Position numbers and translations under genes: made by a program. Below, in pieces: positions 42,954 through 52,377 of a stretch of DNA of 64,000 nt; the stretch's first letter is position 1, and each line of letters starts with the position of its first letter. Location of the stretch: the NCBI RefSeq assembly GCF_000384215.1, contig NZ_KB913032.1, forward strand, positions 7,277,605-7,341,604. Reading direction: 5' to 3'. The notes under the pieces are model-generated. The model made no database searches. It had not been told where the DNA came from and saw only the letters and a program-made list of their open reading frames with translations. Source of the stretch: Amycolatopsis alba DSM 44262 (GTDB lineage: Bacteria; Actinomycetota; Actinomycetes; Mycobacteriales; Pseudonocardiaceae).

Positions 42954-44830
42954 TCCGCACCTCCGGCGGTCACGGTTTCCTTGTCAGGCAACGAAGACGT
43001 CTCCCAGCACGCGACGCGATGCCCTGATTCCACCCGCTCCAGCACCGGGTCTTCGAGACGGCACCGGTCGGTCACCAGAGGGCACCGGTCGGCGAAGGCG
43101 CAGCCGGTGGGGACGCGATCCGGTTCCGGCGGGCGGCCGGGGATCACCGCGAGCGGCGCGTCGCGATCGGTCTCCAGGTCGAGCGTCGCGGCCAGCAGGG
43201 CCTTCGTGTAGGGATGCCGCGGCGTCCCGTCCGACGGCAGGTCCTCCACCACCCGGCCCGCGTACATGACCAGCATCCGCTCGCAGGTCTGCGAAACGAC
43301 CGCGATGTCGTGGCTGATCAGGATGATCGCCGTGTTCCGCTCGCTCCTGGTCCTGGCCAGCAGGCGCAGCAGCTGCCGCTGCACGGTGACGTCCAGCGCC
43401 GTGGTCGGTTCGTCGGCGATGATCAGCCGCGGGTCGCCCATCAGGCCCATGCCGATCATCGCGCGCTGCCGCATCCCGCCGGAGAACTCGTGCGGATACT
43501 GTTTCGCCCGCCGTTCGGCCGCCGGGATCCGCACCGCGCGCAACCGGTCCACGGCCCGTTCGAACGCCTTGGCCCGCGGAAGCCCCTGATGTTGTTCGGC
43601 GACCTCGGCCAGCTGACGGCCGATCCGCCTGGTCGGGTTGAACGAGGTCATCGGATCCTGGAACACCATCGCCAGCGACGTGCCGAGCAGCTCGCGCAGA
43701 TCCCGTTCCGGGGTCGTCAGCACCGGTTTCCCGGCGAAGTCGAGCCTGTCCGCGGTCACCACGGCCGGCGCTTCGACCAGCCGTGACACCGCCAGCCCGG
43801 TCAGGCTCTTCCCCGAGCCCGACTCGCCGACGACGCCGATCGCCTCGCCTGCGCGGACGGTGAAGCTCACCCCGCGTACCGGGACGGTCCAGCCCGTCGG
43901 ACGCGGGAACGCCACCTGGAGGTTCTCCACCACCAGCACGGCGTCGTCATGCTCCTCGGTGGCGCCCTCCCTGGCGGGGGTGACCTGCCGCGGCGCGAGC
44001 TTGCGCCCTCCGGTACGGACACCGATCACCCCGGCGACGGTCTCCCCCACCAGGTTGAAGGCGAGCCCGGCCAGTACCACCGCGACGCCCGGCGCGAGCG
44101 CGGCCGCCGGGTTGATGTAGATCCCGTTGAGCCCTTCACCGAGCAGCCGCCCCCAGTCGTAATCCGGTGCCTGGACACCGATGCCGAGGAACGACAGCCC
44201 GGAGAACGCCAGCAGCGCGGAGCCCGCGCCGATGGTCGCGTTCACCACCAGCGGTTCGCCGATGTTGGGCAGGATGTGCCGGACCAGCAGGCGGATCCGG
44301 CCGACCCCGGAGATCCGGGCTGCGGACACGAAGTCCTGGCCCGCCACGGAAGCCGACAGGGTCTGCGCGAGCCGCGCGAACGCCGGTGCCAGCGCGAACC
44401 CGACCGCCAGCACCGCGCCGTGGGTGCCGACGCCGAAGATCACCGAGAAGAACAGCACCAGCAGCAGCCCTGGGAACGCGACCGCGATGTTCACCGCCGA
44501 GGTGACCAGCCGGGCGGCGGGCCTCGGCAGCAACGAGGGCAACGTGCCGAGGATGAACCCGGCCACCACCCCGATCACCGTCGCGAGCACGGCCAGCAGC
44601 ACCGAAAGCCGGGTCGCCACCAGGACCCGGAAGAGGATGTCACGGCCGAGGTCGTCGGTGCCCAGCCAGTGCGCCGCCGACGATCCTTGCGCGATCGCTT
44701 CGGTGTCGATCTCGAAGGCCTTGTCGTGCCACAGGATCGGGGCCAGCACGGCGAGCGCGACCACCACGAACAGCAGGGCCGCCGCGAACGCGCCCACCGG
44801 GGTGCGCAGGGCCGCGAACCATTTCGCCAT
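42950..44830 (-). CDS. DppC permease fused to a DppD ATPase
   Basis: 626 residues. The N-terminal ~290 residues are a DppC-type permease (LGTDDLGRDILFRVLVATRLS, EAA loop DFVSAARISGVGRIRLLVRHILPN). The C-terminal part is an NBD (Walker A GESGSGKSL, signature FSGGMRQRAMIGMGL, Walker B LIIADEPTTALDVT) with the HPYTKALLAA and CAFADRCP extension. Permease-ATPase fusions of this type recur in actinobacteria. It is nearly contiguous with the DppB gene (1-bp gap). It completes a Dpp-like importer with two NBDs and two TMDs. Confidence 0.88.
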   Translation of the reverse strand: MAKWFAALRTPVGAFAAALLFVVVALAVLAPILWHDKAFEIDTEAIAQGSSAAHWLGTDDLGRDILFRVLVATRLSVLLAVLATVIGVVAGFILGTLPSLLPRPAARLVTSAVNIAVAFPGLLLVLFFSVIFGVGTHGAVLAVGFALAPAFARLAQTLSASVAGQDFVSAARISGVGRIRLLVRHILPNIGEPLVVNATIGAGSALLAFSGLSFLGIGVQAPDYDWGRLLGEGLNGIYINPAAALAPGVAVVLAGLAFNLVGETVAGVIGVRTGGRKLAPRQVTPAREGATEEHDDAVLVVENLQVAFPRPTGWTVPVRGVSFTVRAGEAIGVVGESGSGKSLTGLAVSRLVEAPAVVTADRLDFAGKPVLTTPERDLRELLGTSLAMVFQDPMTSFNPTRRIGRQLAEVAEQHQGLPRAKAFERAVDRLRAVRIPAAERRAKQYPHEFSGGMRQRAMIGMGLMGDPRLIIADEPTTALDVTVQRQLLRLLARTRSERNTAIILISHDIAVVSQTCERMLVMYAGRVVEDLPSDGTPRHPYTKALLAATLDLETDRDAPLAVIPGRPPEPDRVPTGCAFADRCPLVTDRCRLEDPVLERVESGHRVACWETSSLPDKETVTAGGAE

Positions 44831-44831
44831 C

Positions 44832-45812
44832 TCAGTTCTCCCGGATCGTCGAACGCGGATCGAGGACGGCCAGCAGCACGTCGACCGTCAGGTTCACCAG
44901 CAGCACCCCGATGCCGTAGACGAGCACGATCCCCTGCACCAGCGGATAGTCCTTCTGCAGGATCGATTGCGCGATGGTCGAACCGAGACCGGGCCAGGCG
45001 AACACGTTCTCCACCAGCACCGTCCCGGCGACCATCCCGGTCAGCATCAGCCCGCCCATGGTCAGGGTCGCGGTCAGCGCGTTCGGCAGCGCGTGCCGGA
45101 GGTAGACCATCCGCGCGGGCAACCGTTTCGCCCGCGCTGTGCGGATGAAGTCCTTGCCCAGTACGGAAAGCGTCTCCACCCGGACGATGCGGGAGAGTAC
45201 CGAGGCCGGGCCGAGCGCCAGCGCGATGATCGGGAGGACGAGCGAACCGGCGCCTTCGCTCCCGGCCACCGGGAACCAGCCGAGCTGGACCGCGAAGAAC
45301 GCGACCAGCGCGACTGCCACCAGGAATTCGGGAATGGCCGCGAGCAGCACCGTCGTCGAGGTGAACGCCAGTTCGGTACCCCGCCGCTGCCCACCGCGGG
45401 TCAGCACCGCGAACAGGAGCCCCAGCGGGATCGCCACCGCGATGACCACCGCGAAGGCGGGCAACGCGAGCTGCAGGGTGGCGGGCAGGCGGTCCCCGAT
45501 CACCTCGGAGACCGCCTGCCCGCTCGTCATCGACGTCCCGAAGTCACCGGTGAACAGCCCTCCGAGGTAGTGGAGGTACTGCTGCCACAGCGGATCGTCG
45601 AGTCCGAGGGCCGCGCGCCGCGCGTTCACCAGCTCGACCGGTGCGGTCAGGCCGAGCGCCGCCCGGACCGGGTCGCCGGGGATCAGCTGGATCATCAGGA
45701 ACGCCGTGGTGACCAAGACCCACAGCGAAATCGCGAACCGGCCGAGGCGACGCGCGGCGAACGAGAGCCAGGGATTGCCGCGCAACCCGGCCGGGGCGAG
45801 CGCGACCGCCAT
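44832..45812 (-). CDS. dppB: Dipeptide ABC permease (DppB-like)
   Basis: 326 residues with about six membrane helices. The N-terminal TTAFLMIQLIPGDPVRAALG and C-terminal LVQGIVLVYGIGVLLVNLTVDVLLAVLDPR are DppB/OppB signatures, and the coupling loop reads DFIRTARAKRLPARMVYLRHALPN. The ATG at 45812 shares its A with the receptor stop (TGATG), so translation is coupled. The longer in-frame reading to 46127 is a shadow of the receptor gene. Confidence 0.9.
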   Translation of the reverse strand: MAVALAPAGLRGNPWLSFAARRLGRFAISLWVLVTTAFLMIQLIPGDPVRAALGLTAPVELVNARRAALGLDDPLWQQYLHYLGGLFTGDFGTSMTSGQAVSEVIGDRLPATLQLALPAFAVVIAVAIPLGLLFAVLTRGGQRRGTELAFTSTTVLLAAIPEFLVAVALVAFFAVQLGWFPVAGSEGAGSLVLPIIALALGPASVLSRIVRVETLSVLGKDFIRTARAKRLPARMVYLRHALPNALTATLTMGGLMLTGMVAGTVLVENVFAWPGLGSTIAQSILQKDYPLVQGIVLVYGIGVLLVNLTVDVLLAVLDPRSTIREN

Positions 45813-47410
45813 CAGCTGTACATCCGGATGCTCGACGGGTCGATCGTGCCGAAGTTGACCTTGAATTTCGCGTTGCTGCCGAAGATCGGGATGACCGAGT
45901 TGACGTAAGGCACGACGTCCAGCCGCTCGATGAGCGCCGATTCCGCCGCCAGCCAGGTCGCACAGCCGGAGTCGCCGGGCAGCCGCGCCGCCTGGGCGGC
46001 CTGCGACGTGTACCGCTCGTTCTCGATATGCGCGAAGTTCGTGCCGCCGGGCGGTTTCGGCCCGGAGACGAACGAGCTGATCTGACTCGGCAGCAGCAGG
46101 GTCACCGGTGCGAGCGAGATGTCCCACTCACCGGTGCTGAAGAGCACCTGGCTGGTCCCCGGACTGTCGAGACCCTTGAGCGTCACTTCCGCACCGGCCG
46201 CCTTCCACGACTGCTGCATCAGTTCGGCGGTGGGCGCCATCGTCGGACCGAGCTGGGTGCCGTAGATGGCGGTGAGCGCGAGCCGTTTGCCGTCCTTGAC
46301 CCGGACGCCGTCCGGTCCCGGTTTCCAGCCCGCCGCGTCGAGCGCGGACTTGGCCGCGGCGACGTCGAACGCCGGCAGCTTGCCGCTCACCGCGTCACCG
46401 GCGCAGGCCTTGGGTTCGACGGTGACCATCCCCTGGCTCGGCGCCCCGGAACCGCTGGTGAGCACCTTCCCGATCTGGGCGAGGTCGAGAGCCTGCACCA
46501 GCGCGCGGCGGACGTTCTGGTCACCGCCAGCCCGGCCGGGCGCCTGGTTGAAGAACATCTCGCCCATCGGCACGGACAGCTCGCCGTGGAACAGCTTCTG
46601 GGCACGCAGGCGCTGCTGGTCCTGGCCGACGATCCGGGCGGCGTTCAGCTCACCGGACAGCAGCAGGTTCGACGTGGTCGTCATGTTCTGGATGACCCGG
46701 AAGACCACCTTCTCCGGCAGACCGGGCTGCTCAGGCCGCCAGTCCCCCGGTCCCCACGCGTAGTCCTTCCGCCGGGTGAGGGTGTAGTGGTCGTTCGGCA
46801 CGATCTCGGTCATGGTGAACAGGCCGGTGCCGTACTTTCCCTTGGCCAGCGCCGATCGGTCGGTCACGCCCTTGCCGCAGACGATCGGCATCCCGCCCAG
46901 ATTGCGCAGCAGGAACGCGTCCGGCGCGCCGCTGGTGAGCGTGATCGTCCGCGCCGCGTCGTCGGCGGTCGCCTTGGTCCCCGGCGCGACGGTGAGCCCG
47001 GACATCGGGGACTTGTTGGCGGGATCCCCGACGAAGTTGATGTTCGCGGCGACGCCGCTCGCGGTCAGCGGGGTGCCGTCGTCGCAGGTGATCCCGTTCC
47101 GCAGGGTGAAGGACGCCGTGGTCGTGGTGGCTTCGAACTTCTCGGCGAGTCCGGGGACCGGTTTGCCGGTCTCGTCGAGGTTGATCAGGCTGTCGTAGAG
47201 GTAGCGGCCGATCTCCAGGGCGGTCGAGAGCACCGTCATCGCCGGGTCGAGCGCTCCCGGATCGGTGCCGATCGCCATGGTGAAGGTCTTGCCTTCGGTG
47301 AGTTTCTGGTTCGCGGTCCGGTCCTGCCCGGATTGCGACGTCCCCCCGCACGCGCTCACGGTCAAGGCCACCACGCTCGCGATCGCGGCGGTGAGCCGGG
47401 CTTTCTTCAT
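45812..47410 (-). CDS. Peptide-binding lipoprotein of the ABC importer (DppA-like)
   Basis: 532 residues, lipobox TVSACG near residue 20. SBP_bac_5 fold: GTDPGALDPAMTVLSTALEIGRYLYDSLINLD, then NGITCDDGTPLTASGV and VRRALVQALDLAQIGKV. Captures peptides (or nickel/other ligands in some relatives) for the DppB/DppCD/DppF channel. Located 9 bp after the class-A-like hydrolase gene. Substrate preference is inferred from context: peptides released or modified by the neighbouring hydrolases. Confidence 0.9.
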   Translation of the reverse strand: MKKARLTAAIASVVALTVSACGGTSQSGQDRTANQKLTEGKTFTMAIGTDPGALDPAMTVLSTALEIGRYLYDSLINLDETGKPVPGLAEKFEATTTTASFTLRNGITCDDGTPLTASGVAANINFVGDPANKSPMSGLTVAPGTKATADDAARTITLTSGAPDAFLLRNLGGMPIVCGKGVTDRSALAKGKYGTGLFTMTEIVPNDHYTLTRRKDYAWGPGDWRPEQPGLPEKVVFRVIQNMTTTSNLLLSGELNAARIVGQDQQRLRAQKLFHGELSVPMGEMFFNQAPGRAGGDQNVRRALVQALDLAQIGKVLTSGSGAPSQGMVTVEPKACAGDAVSGKLPAFDVAAAKSALDAAGWKPGPDGVRVKDGKRLALTAIYGTQLGPTMAPTAELMQQSWKAAGAEVTLKGLDSPGTSQVLFSTGEWDISLAPVTLLLPSQISSFVSGPKPPGGTNFAHIENERYTSQAAQAARLPGDSGCATWLAAESALIERLDVVPYVNSVIPIFGSNAKFKVNFGTIDPSSIRMYS

Positions 47411-47419
47411 GCGGTTCTC

Positions 47420-48322
47420 CTACTGGGTCACGGTCTGCGCACGGAGGTGTTCGACGGCGAGCCGGGCGGCCTCGCCGATGGCGGAATCGACCGCGGGCAG
47501 GCGGTCGGCGAGGGAGTCGGCGCGGGTGAACACCGCGACCGCGTACCGGCGCCCGTCCACCTGGGTCACCACTCCCGCTTCGTTGCGGACGGCGGGAAGC
47601 GTCCCGGTCTTGGCCGCGATCCCGACTCCGGCGGGGAAGCCGGACGAGATCCGGTGCGGCCAGATCTGCTGGGCCATGATCGTCCGCACGCGTTCGCAGG
47701 CGGCCGGGTCGCCCGCGCGGTCGGTCCAGATCGCGTCGAGCAGTTCGGTGATCTCACGCGGGGTCGACGACGTGGTGCGTTCCGGGTCGAGCACCGCGAG
47801 CTTCCACAGCTGCTCCTCGCTTGCCGCGGCGAGGACGGCCTCCAGGTCGTCGTCCGGTTTCGCGCCGAGATCGGCGATCACCGAGGCGAAGAGGTCTTCG
47901 CAACAGCCGATCAGCCGTGTCCTGGTGAGGCCAAGGTCGGTGAGGACCTTGTCGACGGCGTCCTGCCCGATCCGGTGGTAGACGAGGTCGGTCGCGGCGT
48001 TGTCGCTCATCGTCAGCATGAAATGCGCCAGATCGCGCCAGCTCATCTCGACGTCGTCCGCACAGCCGGCGGTACCGATGCCGCCGATCCGGTAGCGCGC
48101 GGTGACGCGGGTCCGCTCGGTTTCGTCGAGCCGCCCGGCCGCCACCTCACGGGCGAAGGCGACCGCCACCGGGATCTTGAACACCGACGCCAGCACGACC
48201 GGATCGTCCGCGCCGACGCCGACCTCGGGGCCGTCGGGGACGCCGACCTCGCGCGCGTGCACGAACCCGCGCGCCCCCGCGTTCGCGAAGACCGCTTCGA
48301 TCTCGTCGGATATCGCTGTCAC
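47420..48322 (-). CDS. Class-A beta-lactamase-fold hydrolase lacking the ExxLN motif
   Basis: 300 residues. Active-site motifs: SxxK in ASVFKIP, SDN in MSDNAATD, and KTG in AKTGTLPAVRN. The omega-loop Glu motif (ExxLN) that deacylates beta-lactams is not visible between SDN and KTG. Instead the segment reads CEDLFASVIADLGAKPDDD and LDPERTTSSTPREI. It also lacks a signal peptide, so it is likely cytosolic and not a classical resistance enzyme. An amidase, D-peptidase or esterase role fits the operon better. GTG 48322 overlaps the stop of the upstream S12 gene (GTGA). Confidence 0.85.
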   Translation of the reverse strand: MTAISDEIEAVFANAGARGFVHAREVGVPDGPEVGVGADDPVVLASVFKIPVAVAFAREVAAGRLDETERTRVTARYRIGGIGTAGCADDVEMSWRDLAHFMLTMSDNAATDLVYHRIGQDAVDKVLTDLGLTRTRLIGCCEDLFASVIADLGAKPDDDLEAVLAAASEEQLWKLAVLDPERTTSSTPREITELLDAIWTDRAGDPAACERVRTIMAQQIWPHRISSGFPAGVGIAAKTGTLPAVRNEAGVVTQVDGRRYAVAVFTRADSLADRLPAVDSAIGEAARLAVEHLRAQTVTQ

Positions 48323-49707
48323 CGGCTCACCCGCCGGTCGGCCCGTCCGGTGTGGACGAACATCGCCCGTCCGGTGCCGTCGTCACCGACGAACGCGTGC
48401 GGCATGTGCAGGCCGAGCCCGTCGTGTTCGACGACCAGGGTGTCGCCCTTGTAACCGAGCAGCTTGCTCTTCTCCGGCCCCGTTCCGAGATCGGCGAAGA
48501 TCCCCTTCGGCGTGCGCTCCAGCCACAGTTCGCCGTCCTCGTCCTGGCTGACCACGATGTCCGCGACCTGCGACGAGTATTCGCCGACGTAGCGGGACGG
48601 GTCGGCCGGGGTCTCCGCGGCGTCGGGTTCGGGCAGCGGCGGGACCTCGACGCCCGCCAGGTCACCCAGTACCTTCCCGAAGATGTCCCGGTAGAGGTGC
48701 ATCGGCTTGCCGCCGTTGGTCAGCAGCGCCACCGCGACGTTGCTGCCCGGCACCACCCGCAGGAACGCGGACTGGCCGATGGTGCCGCCGTCGTGGCCGA
48801 TCACCGGGCCGCCGTCCCAGTCGAAGATCATCCAGCCGAGCCCCCACGCCCCGCCCATCAGGCCGAGGTAGGGCAGTTCGACCTGACGTTCCCACATGGC
48901 GCGGGCGGTTTCGGGCTTCAGGACCTGTGTGCCGTCGTCCGCGCGGCCCTCGTTGAGGTGCATGCGCACGAAGGTGAGCAGGTCGCGCGGCCGCATCGCG
49001 AGATGTGAACCGGCCGGGGCGTTCGACCGGGTCAACGCCCAGACGGGCGCGGCCACCGGCTCGTCGTCCGGTGTCGGCTGGATGTGGCCGATCGCGGCGC
49101 GGTAGCGGATCGCGTCGTACGGCCCGGCGGCCGCGTGGGTCAGCCCGAGCGGGGCGAAGAGGTGCTCGCGCAGGCAGTCGTCGTAGGACTTGCCGCGCAG
49201 GACCTCGACGATCCTGCCGAGCACGCAGTACCCGGCGTTGTTGTAGGAGAACATCTCTCCCGGCTCGAACAGCTGGGGGACGTCCGCCAGCGTCGCCACG
49301 AGCTTCGCGACGCAGTCGTCGCCCTGCCCGGTGTCGGTGAAGATGTCGCCCTCGAAACCGGAGGTGTGACAGGTCAGCTGCCGGACGGTGATCCGCGCCG
49401 CGGCGGCGTCGTCGGCGAGGACGAACTCGGGAAGGTAGTCGCGGACCGGCTTGTCGAGGTCCAGCCTGCCCTCGTCGACGAGCTGCATCGCCAGGGTGGT
49501 CGTCCACACCTTGGTGATCGAGCCGACCTGGAAGACCGAGTCCACTGTGGACTCCACGCCGGTGCCCTTGTTCAGGACGCCTGCCGCGTGGTCGATCACC
49601 TCGCCGTTCGCGAAGACCGCGACGGCCGCGCCGGGCACCTGATGCTTCGCCAGGAGCGGGGAAAGATTCTCCGCGAGCCAGGTATCGATTTCGGAAAGTT
49701 TCGACAT
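48319..49707 (-). CDS. S12 family serine hydrolase (class-C beta-lactamase fold)
   Basis: 462 residues. SxxK in VGSITKVW, YxN in SYNNAGY, and the HDGGT motif as third active-site element. The C-terminal ~110 residues are a lipocalin-like domain typical of S12 proteins (RYVGEYSSQVADIV). No signal peptide, so probably intracellular. S12 members include D-aminopeptidase, DD-carboxypeptidase and esterase EstB. ATG 49707 is chosen over ATG 49713 because AAGGA then has 5-nt spacing. It is the first gene of the seven-gene operon, with the TTCGT-N8-ACGAG/A boxes 72 and 103 bp upstream. Confidence 0.88.
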   Translation of the reverse strand: MSKLSEIDTWLAENLSPLLAKHQVPGAAVAVFANGEVIDHAAGVLNKGTGVESTVDSVFQVGSITKVWTTTLAMQLVDEGRLDLDKPVRDYLPEFVLADDAAAARITVRQLTCHTSGFEGDIFTDTGQGDDCVAKLVATLADVPQLFEPGEMFSYNNAGYCVLGRIVEVLRGKSYDDCLREHLFAPLGLTHAAAGPYDAIRYRAAIGHIQPTPDDEPVAAPVWALTRSNAPAGSHLAMRPRDLLTFVRMHLNEGRADDGTQVLKPETARAMWERQVELPYLGLMGGAWGLGWMIFDWDGGPVIGHDGGTIGQSAFLRVVPGSNVAVALLTNGGKPMHLYRDIFGKVLGDLAGVEVPPLPEPDAAETPADPSRYVGEYSSQVADIVVSQDEDGELWLERTPKGIFADLGTGPEKSKLLGYKGDTLVVEHDGLGLHMPHAFVGDDGTGRAMFVHTGRADRRVSR

Positions 49708-49778
49708 GGGCATCCTTGTCCGTGGAAAGGGTGGTCCGGCGGTTCCCGGAATGCTAGGACGGTGACGGGCGTCACCGG

Positions 49779-49827
49779 TTCGTGCGGAACGACGAGAGCG
49801 ACGGGAAAATTCATCCGTGCGGACGAA
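49779..49827. promoter_or_regulatory. Tandem TTCGT-N8-ACGAA boxes before the hydrolase/Dpp operon
   Basis: Two dyads of the same geometry: TTCGT-GCGGAACG-ACGAG at 49779-49796 and TTCAT-CCGTGCGG-ACGAA at 49810-49827, 31 bp start to start. They lie between the stop of the class-A-like gene (49828) and the S12 start (49707). The same box occurs before the MFS gene, before pucR and before the amidohydrolase operon. Confidence 0.65.
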
Positions 49828-50739
49828 TCATTCGCTCCCGGCCTCGGGAAGCCTGAGCCATTCGACGGCCTGCGCCGCCGCGAAGCCGATGAACGCGTCC
49901 CGCTCCGGCACTCGCGACCGCCCGTCGACGGCGTCGGTGAAAATCCCTACCGCGTAACGGCCCCCATCCGGGTACTCGACCACACCGACCTCGTTGCGCA
50001 CCGACGGCAGGGTCCCGGTCTTGCCGCTGACGCGGATCCCGTCGTCCGGGAACCCCGACCGCAGCCGGTGCGGCCACACCTGGAGCTCCAGCCAGCGCCG
50101 GACGTCCGCGCACGCCGTCGGCGAGGCGGCCTCGTCGCGCCAGATCAGCGCGAGCAGCCGCGTGATCTCTTCGGCCGTCGTGGCGCAGGTGTGCTCCGGT
50201 TGCAACGCGCGCAACGCCTGTATCTGCTCGATCGACAGCTCGGACAGCGCTTTCTCGTCGTCCTCGTAGGAGATCCCGAGGTCCTCCCCGATGCTTCCGA
50301 GCACCTCGCCGCAGTCCTGCGGGACCGTGGTGTGCTCGAAACCGAGACGCCGCAACGTTTTCTCCGTCTCGGCCTTCCCGACGCGGGCGACGATCAGGTC
50401 GGTGGCGACGTTGTCGCTGATCCCGATCATCAGGATCGCGAGGTCGTACCAGGACATCGTGATCTCGTGCCGGAAGGTGGCGAGACCGTACGGGCTCGGC
50501 GTGGGATGCCCCGGCGGGACCGTGACCGGCTCGCCGAGGTCGAGCCCGCCGTCAGCGGCTTGCCTGGCCAGTTCCAGCGCGACCGGGAGCTTGAAGACCG
50601 ACGCCGTGACGACGGGTGTGGTCTCGTCGATCCCGATCCGGCGGGTGCCGTCGATTTCGGCCGCGTGCAGCCGGACGCGGACGCCGGTCTCCTTCGCGCG
50701 GGCGTTGATCGTTTCGATGACTTCAGCGGCGGTGGGCAT
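49828..50739 (-). CDS. Class-A beta-lactamase-fold hydrolase, second copy
   Basis: 303 residues, clearly related to the protein at 47.4 kb. SxxK in ASVFKLP, SDN in GISDNVATD, KTG in SGKTGTLPSVRN. It again lacks ExxLN; the corresponding segment is CGEVLGSIGEDLGISYEDD and LQPEHTCATTAEEI. No signal peptide. ATG 50739 is used; the longer frame up to 50955 runs through intergenic palindromes. Separated from the hydrolase/Dpp operon by 120 bp with regulatory boxes, so it may have its own promoter. Role as amidase or D-peptidase inferred. Confidence 0.85.
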   Translation of the reverse strand: MPTAAEVIETINARAKETGVRVRLHAAEIDGTRRIGIDETTPVVTASVFKLPVALELARQAADGGLDLGEPVTVPPGHPTPSPYGLATFRHEITMSWYDLAILMIGISDNVATDLIVARVGKAETEKTLRRLGFEHTTVPQDCGEVLGSIGEDLGISYEDDEKALSELSIEQIQALRALQPEHTCATTAEEITRLLALIWRDEAASPTACADVRRWLELQVWPHRLRSGFPDDGIRVSGKTGTLPSVRNEVGVVEYPDGGRYAVGIFTDAVDGRSRVPERDAFIGFAAAQAVEWLRLPEAGSE

Positions 50740-50808
50740 GGGGACTCCTGTCTTGTGAGTGGCGAGTCTCGTGAGTGGCCGGGGAAAGCTGCTGTGGCCG
50801 TGAGCGAG

Positions 50809-50861
50809 GTTGCGAAAGCCACTTTCGCAACCCTCAACGTTGCGAAAGTCACTTTCACAAC
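50809..50861. repeat. Nested palindromic repeat, copy 2
   Basis: Arms 50809-50831 and 50839-50861 (7-nt loop). The right arm has three mismatches to a perfect inverted copy (AGTCACTTTCA for AGTGGCTTTCG). First of two copies in the 280-bp gap between the class-A-like gene and the MFS gene. Confidence 0.88.
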
Positions 50862-50930
50862 GTCTTCCGACGCGCCACCGCACCAGGTGAGCGTCGGGCC
50901 GAGGTGGTCGTCTCAGCCGCCGGCCGCCGT

Positions 50931-50983
50931 GTCGCGAAAGCCACTTTCGCGACACGGGATGTCCCGAAAGTGGCTTTCGCGAC
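50931..50983. repeat. Nested palindromic repeat, copy 3
   Basis: Arms GTCGCGAAAGCCACTTTCGCGAC (23 bp, 50931-50953) and 50961-50983, loop 50954-50960; one mismatch. Here the outer bases are GTCG/CGAC instead of GTTG/CAAC, changed on both arms. It ends 37 bp before the MFS stop codon. Apart from this and copy 2, nothing was recognised between 50740 and 51019. Confidence 0.9.
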
Positions 50984-51019
50984 CTCGCCGGAGAGGTGCC
51001 GGCACCAAACCACCGGCAC

Positions 51020-52291
51020 TCACGACCCCGCCGAGCTGGGACTCGCGGTGGCGAAGGTGAACTGCGCCGGGTTCTGCGGCACCCAGAACGCCATCACGGC
51101 GGTGAGGAACGTGGTCACGATGAGGAAACCGAACGCGGCGGTGTAGGAGAAGGCGTCGGCGAGCCAGCCCATCGCGACCGGGGCGACCGCGCCTGCCACC
51201 TGGCCGCCGAAGTTCATCACTCCCATGCCGATCCCGGTGACCGCGGTGGGCAGCACGCGCAGCGGCAGGCCGAAGACGGCCATCGTCGCCATGCCGAACA
51301 CCGCGAGGGCCAGCGTCTCGTAAAGGGTGAACTCCGCCGTGCTGTCCGCGTTCACCATCAGGATCAGCAGCACCACGGTGACCAGTGCGATCGAACTGAG
51401 ATACCAGCGGCCGTGGTCGTGGAAGTAGCGGTCGAACAGCCAGCCGCCGAGGATGGTCGTGCCGATGCTGACCAGCATCGGGATCGCCGCGAGGACACCG
51501 GTCTGGTTCAGCGTCAGTCCCCGTGCCTCCAGCAGGTAGCTGGGCACCCAGGTGATCAGGCCGTAGTTCAGCATGTTGGTGGCGCAGAACAACAGGGTGA
51601 ACTTCCAGACCACAAAGGACTTCAGCACCTGTTTGCGGGACACCTCCGGCGTCTTCGCCTCGGTGCGGGGAAGGCTGCTCAACGACTTCGGCAGCGCCTT
51701 GGGCAGCATCGTCCAGACGACAACGCCGATGATCGCGCCGATCCCCGCCATCCAGAAGAACGTGTGCCGCCAGCCGACCGCCATCAGCAGCGGGCCGACG
51801 ATCAGCGGCGCCAGCCCCGCGCCGATCCCGCCCGCGGACAGCATCACGCCGGTCACCGTCGCACGGTTGCCGGGAGTGGTCCGTTCGGCGATCGCCTTGA
51901 ACGAGGCGGCCGGGAAAAGTCCCTGGCATACGCCGAAAAGCCCGCGGACGAGCAGCAGCATGCCGAAGGTGCCCGCCATCCCGGTCATCGCGGTGAACGC
52001 CGACCAGGCCAGCAACGTCACCAGCATCGGCCCTCGCGAGCCGTACCGGTCGGCGAGGAAACCCGCCGGGATCTGGCAGACCATGTAGACGAGCGCGAAC
52101 ACGGTCACGAGCCAGCCCTGCTGGGTCTTGCTGAGGTCGAACTCGGCGCCGATCATCGGCAGCGCCATCCCGATGGAGAACCGGTCGATGTAGTCGACCG
52201 CCCAGGCGAAGACCATCACCACCATGGTGATGAGCGCCGTCCGGTTGACCCGCCGCGCTGTCCAGGTGTCCTCATTGACCACTGTCGTCAT
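51020..52291 (-). CDS. MFS transporter (anion:cation symporter-like, ACS family)
   Basis: 423 residues, about 12 membrane helices. The first loop motif is GFLADRYGSRGPM, typical of MFS, and WAVDYIDRFSIGMALPMIGAEFDLSKTQQGW resembles the hexuronate/anion (ACS) branch. ATG 52291 follows a GGAGGCGCC ribosome-binding site. Expected to move organic anions or amino-acid-like acids. Position between hydrolases and pucR and a TTCGT box upstream suggest it belongs to the same regulon. Substrate unknown. Confidence 0.88.
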   Translation of the reverse strand: MTTVVNEDTWTARRVNRTALITMVVMVFAWAVDYIDRFSIGMALPMIGAEFDLSKTQQGWLVTVFALVYMVCQIPAGFLADRYGSRGPMLVTLLAWSAFTAMTGMAGTFGMLLLVRGLFGVCQGLFPAASFKAIAERTTPGNRATVTGVMLSAGGIGAGLAPLIVGPLLMAVGWRHTFFWMAGIGAIIGVVVWTMLPKALPKSLSSLPRTEAKTPEVSRKQVLKSFVVWKFTLLFCATNMLNYGLITWVPSYLLEARGLTLNQTGVLAAIPMLVSIGTTILGGWLFDRYFHDHGRWYLSSIALVTVVLLILMVNADSTAEFTLYETLALAVFGMATMAVFGLPLRVLPTAVTGIGMGVMNFGGQVAGAVAPVAMGWLADAFSYTAAFGFLIVTTFLTAVMAFWVPQNPAQFTFATASPSSAGS

Positions 52292-52377
52292 GGCGCCTCC
52301 GCGGAAACGTTGGGAGAGAAGGAGAACGGCGAGGGTGGCGCCGATCACTCATTCTGAAACGCGCCCGGCGGGTGGAG

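Noticed and set aside
46028..48454. 808-residue open frame on the plus strand
   Set aside because: Opposite the DppA-like receptor and class-A-like hydrolase genes, both with intact family signatures.
47420..50739. Beta-lactam resistance locus
   Set aside because: Class-A-like proteins lack ExxLN and signal peptides; operon context is peptide import.
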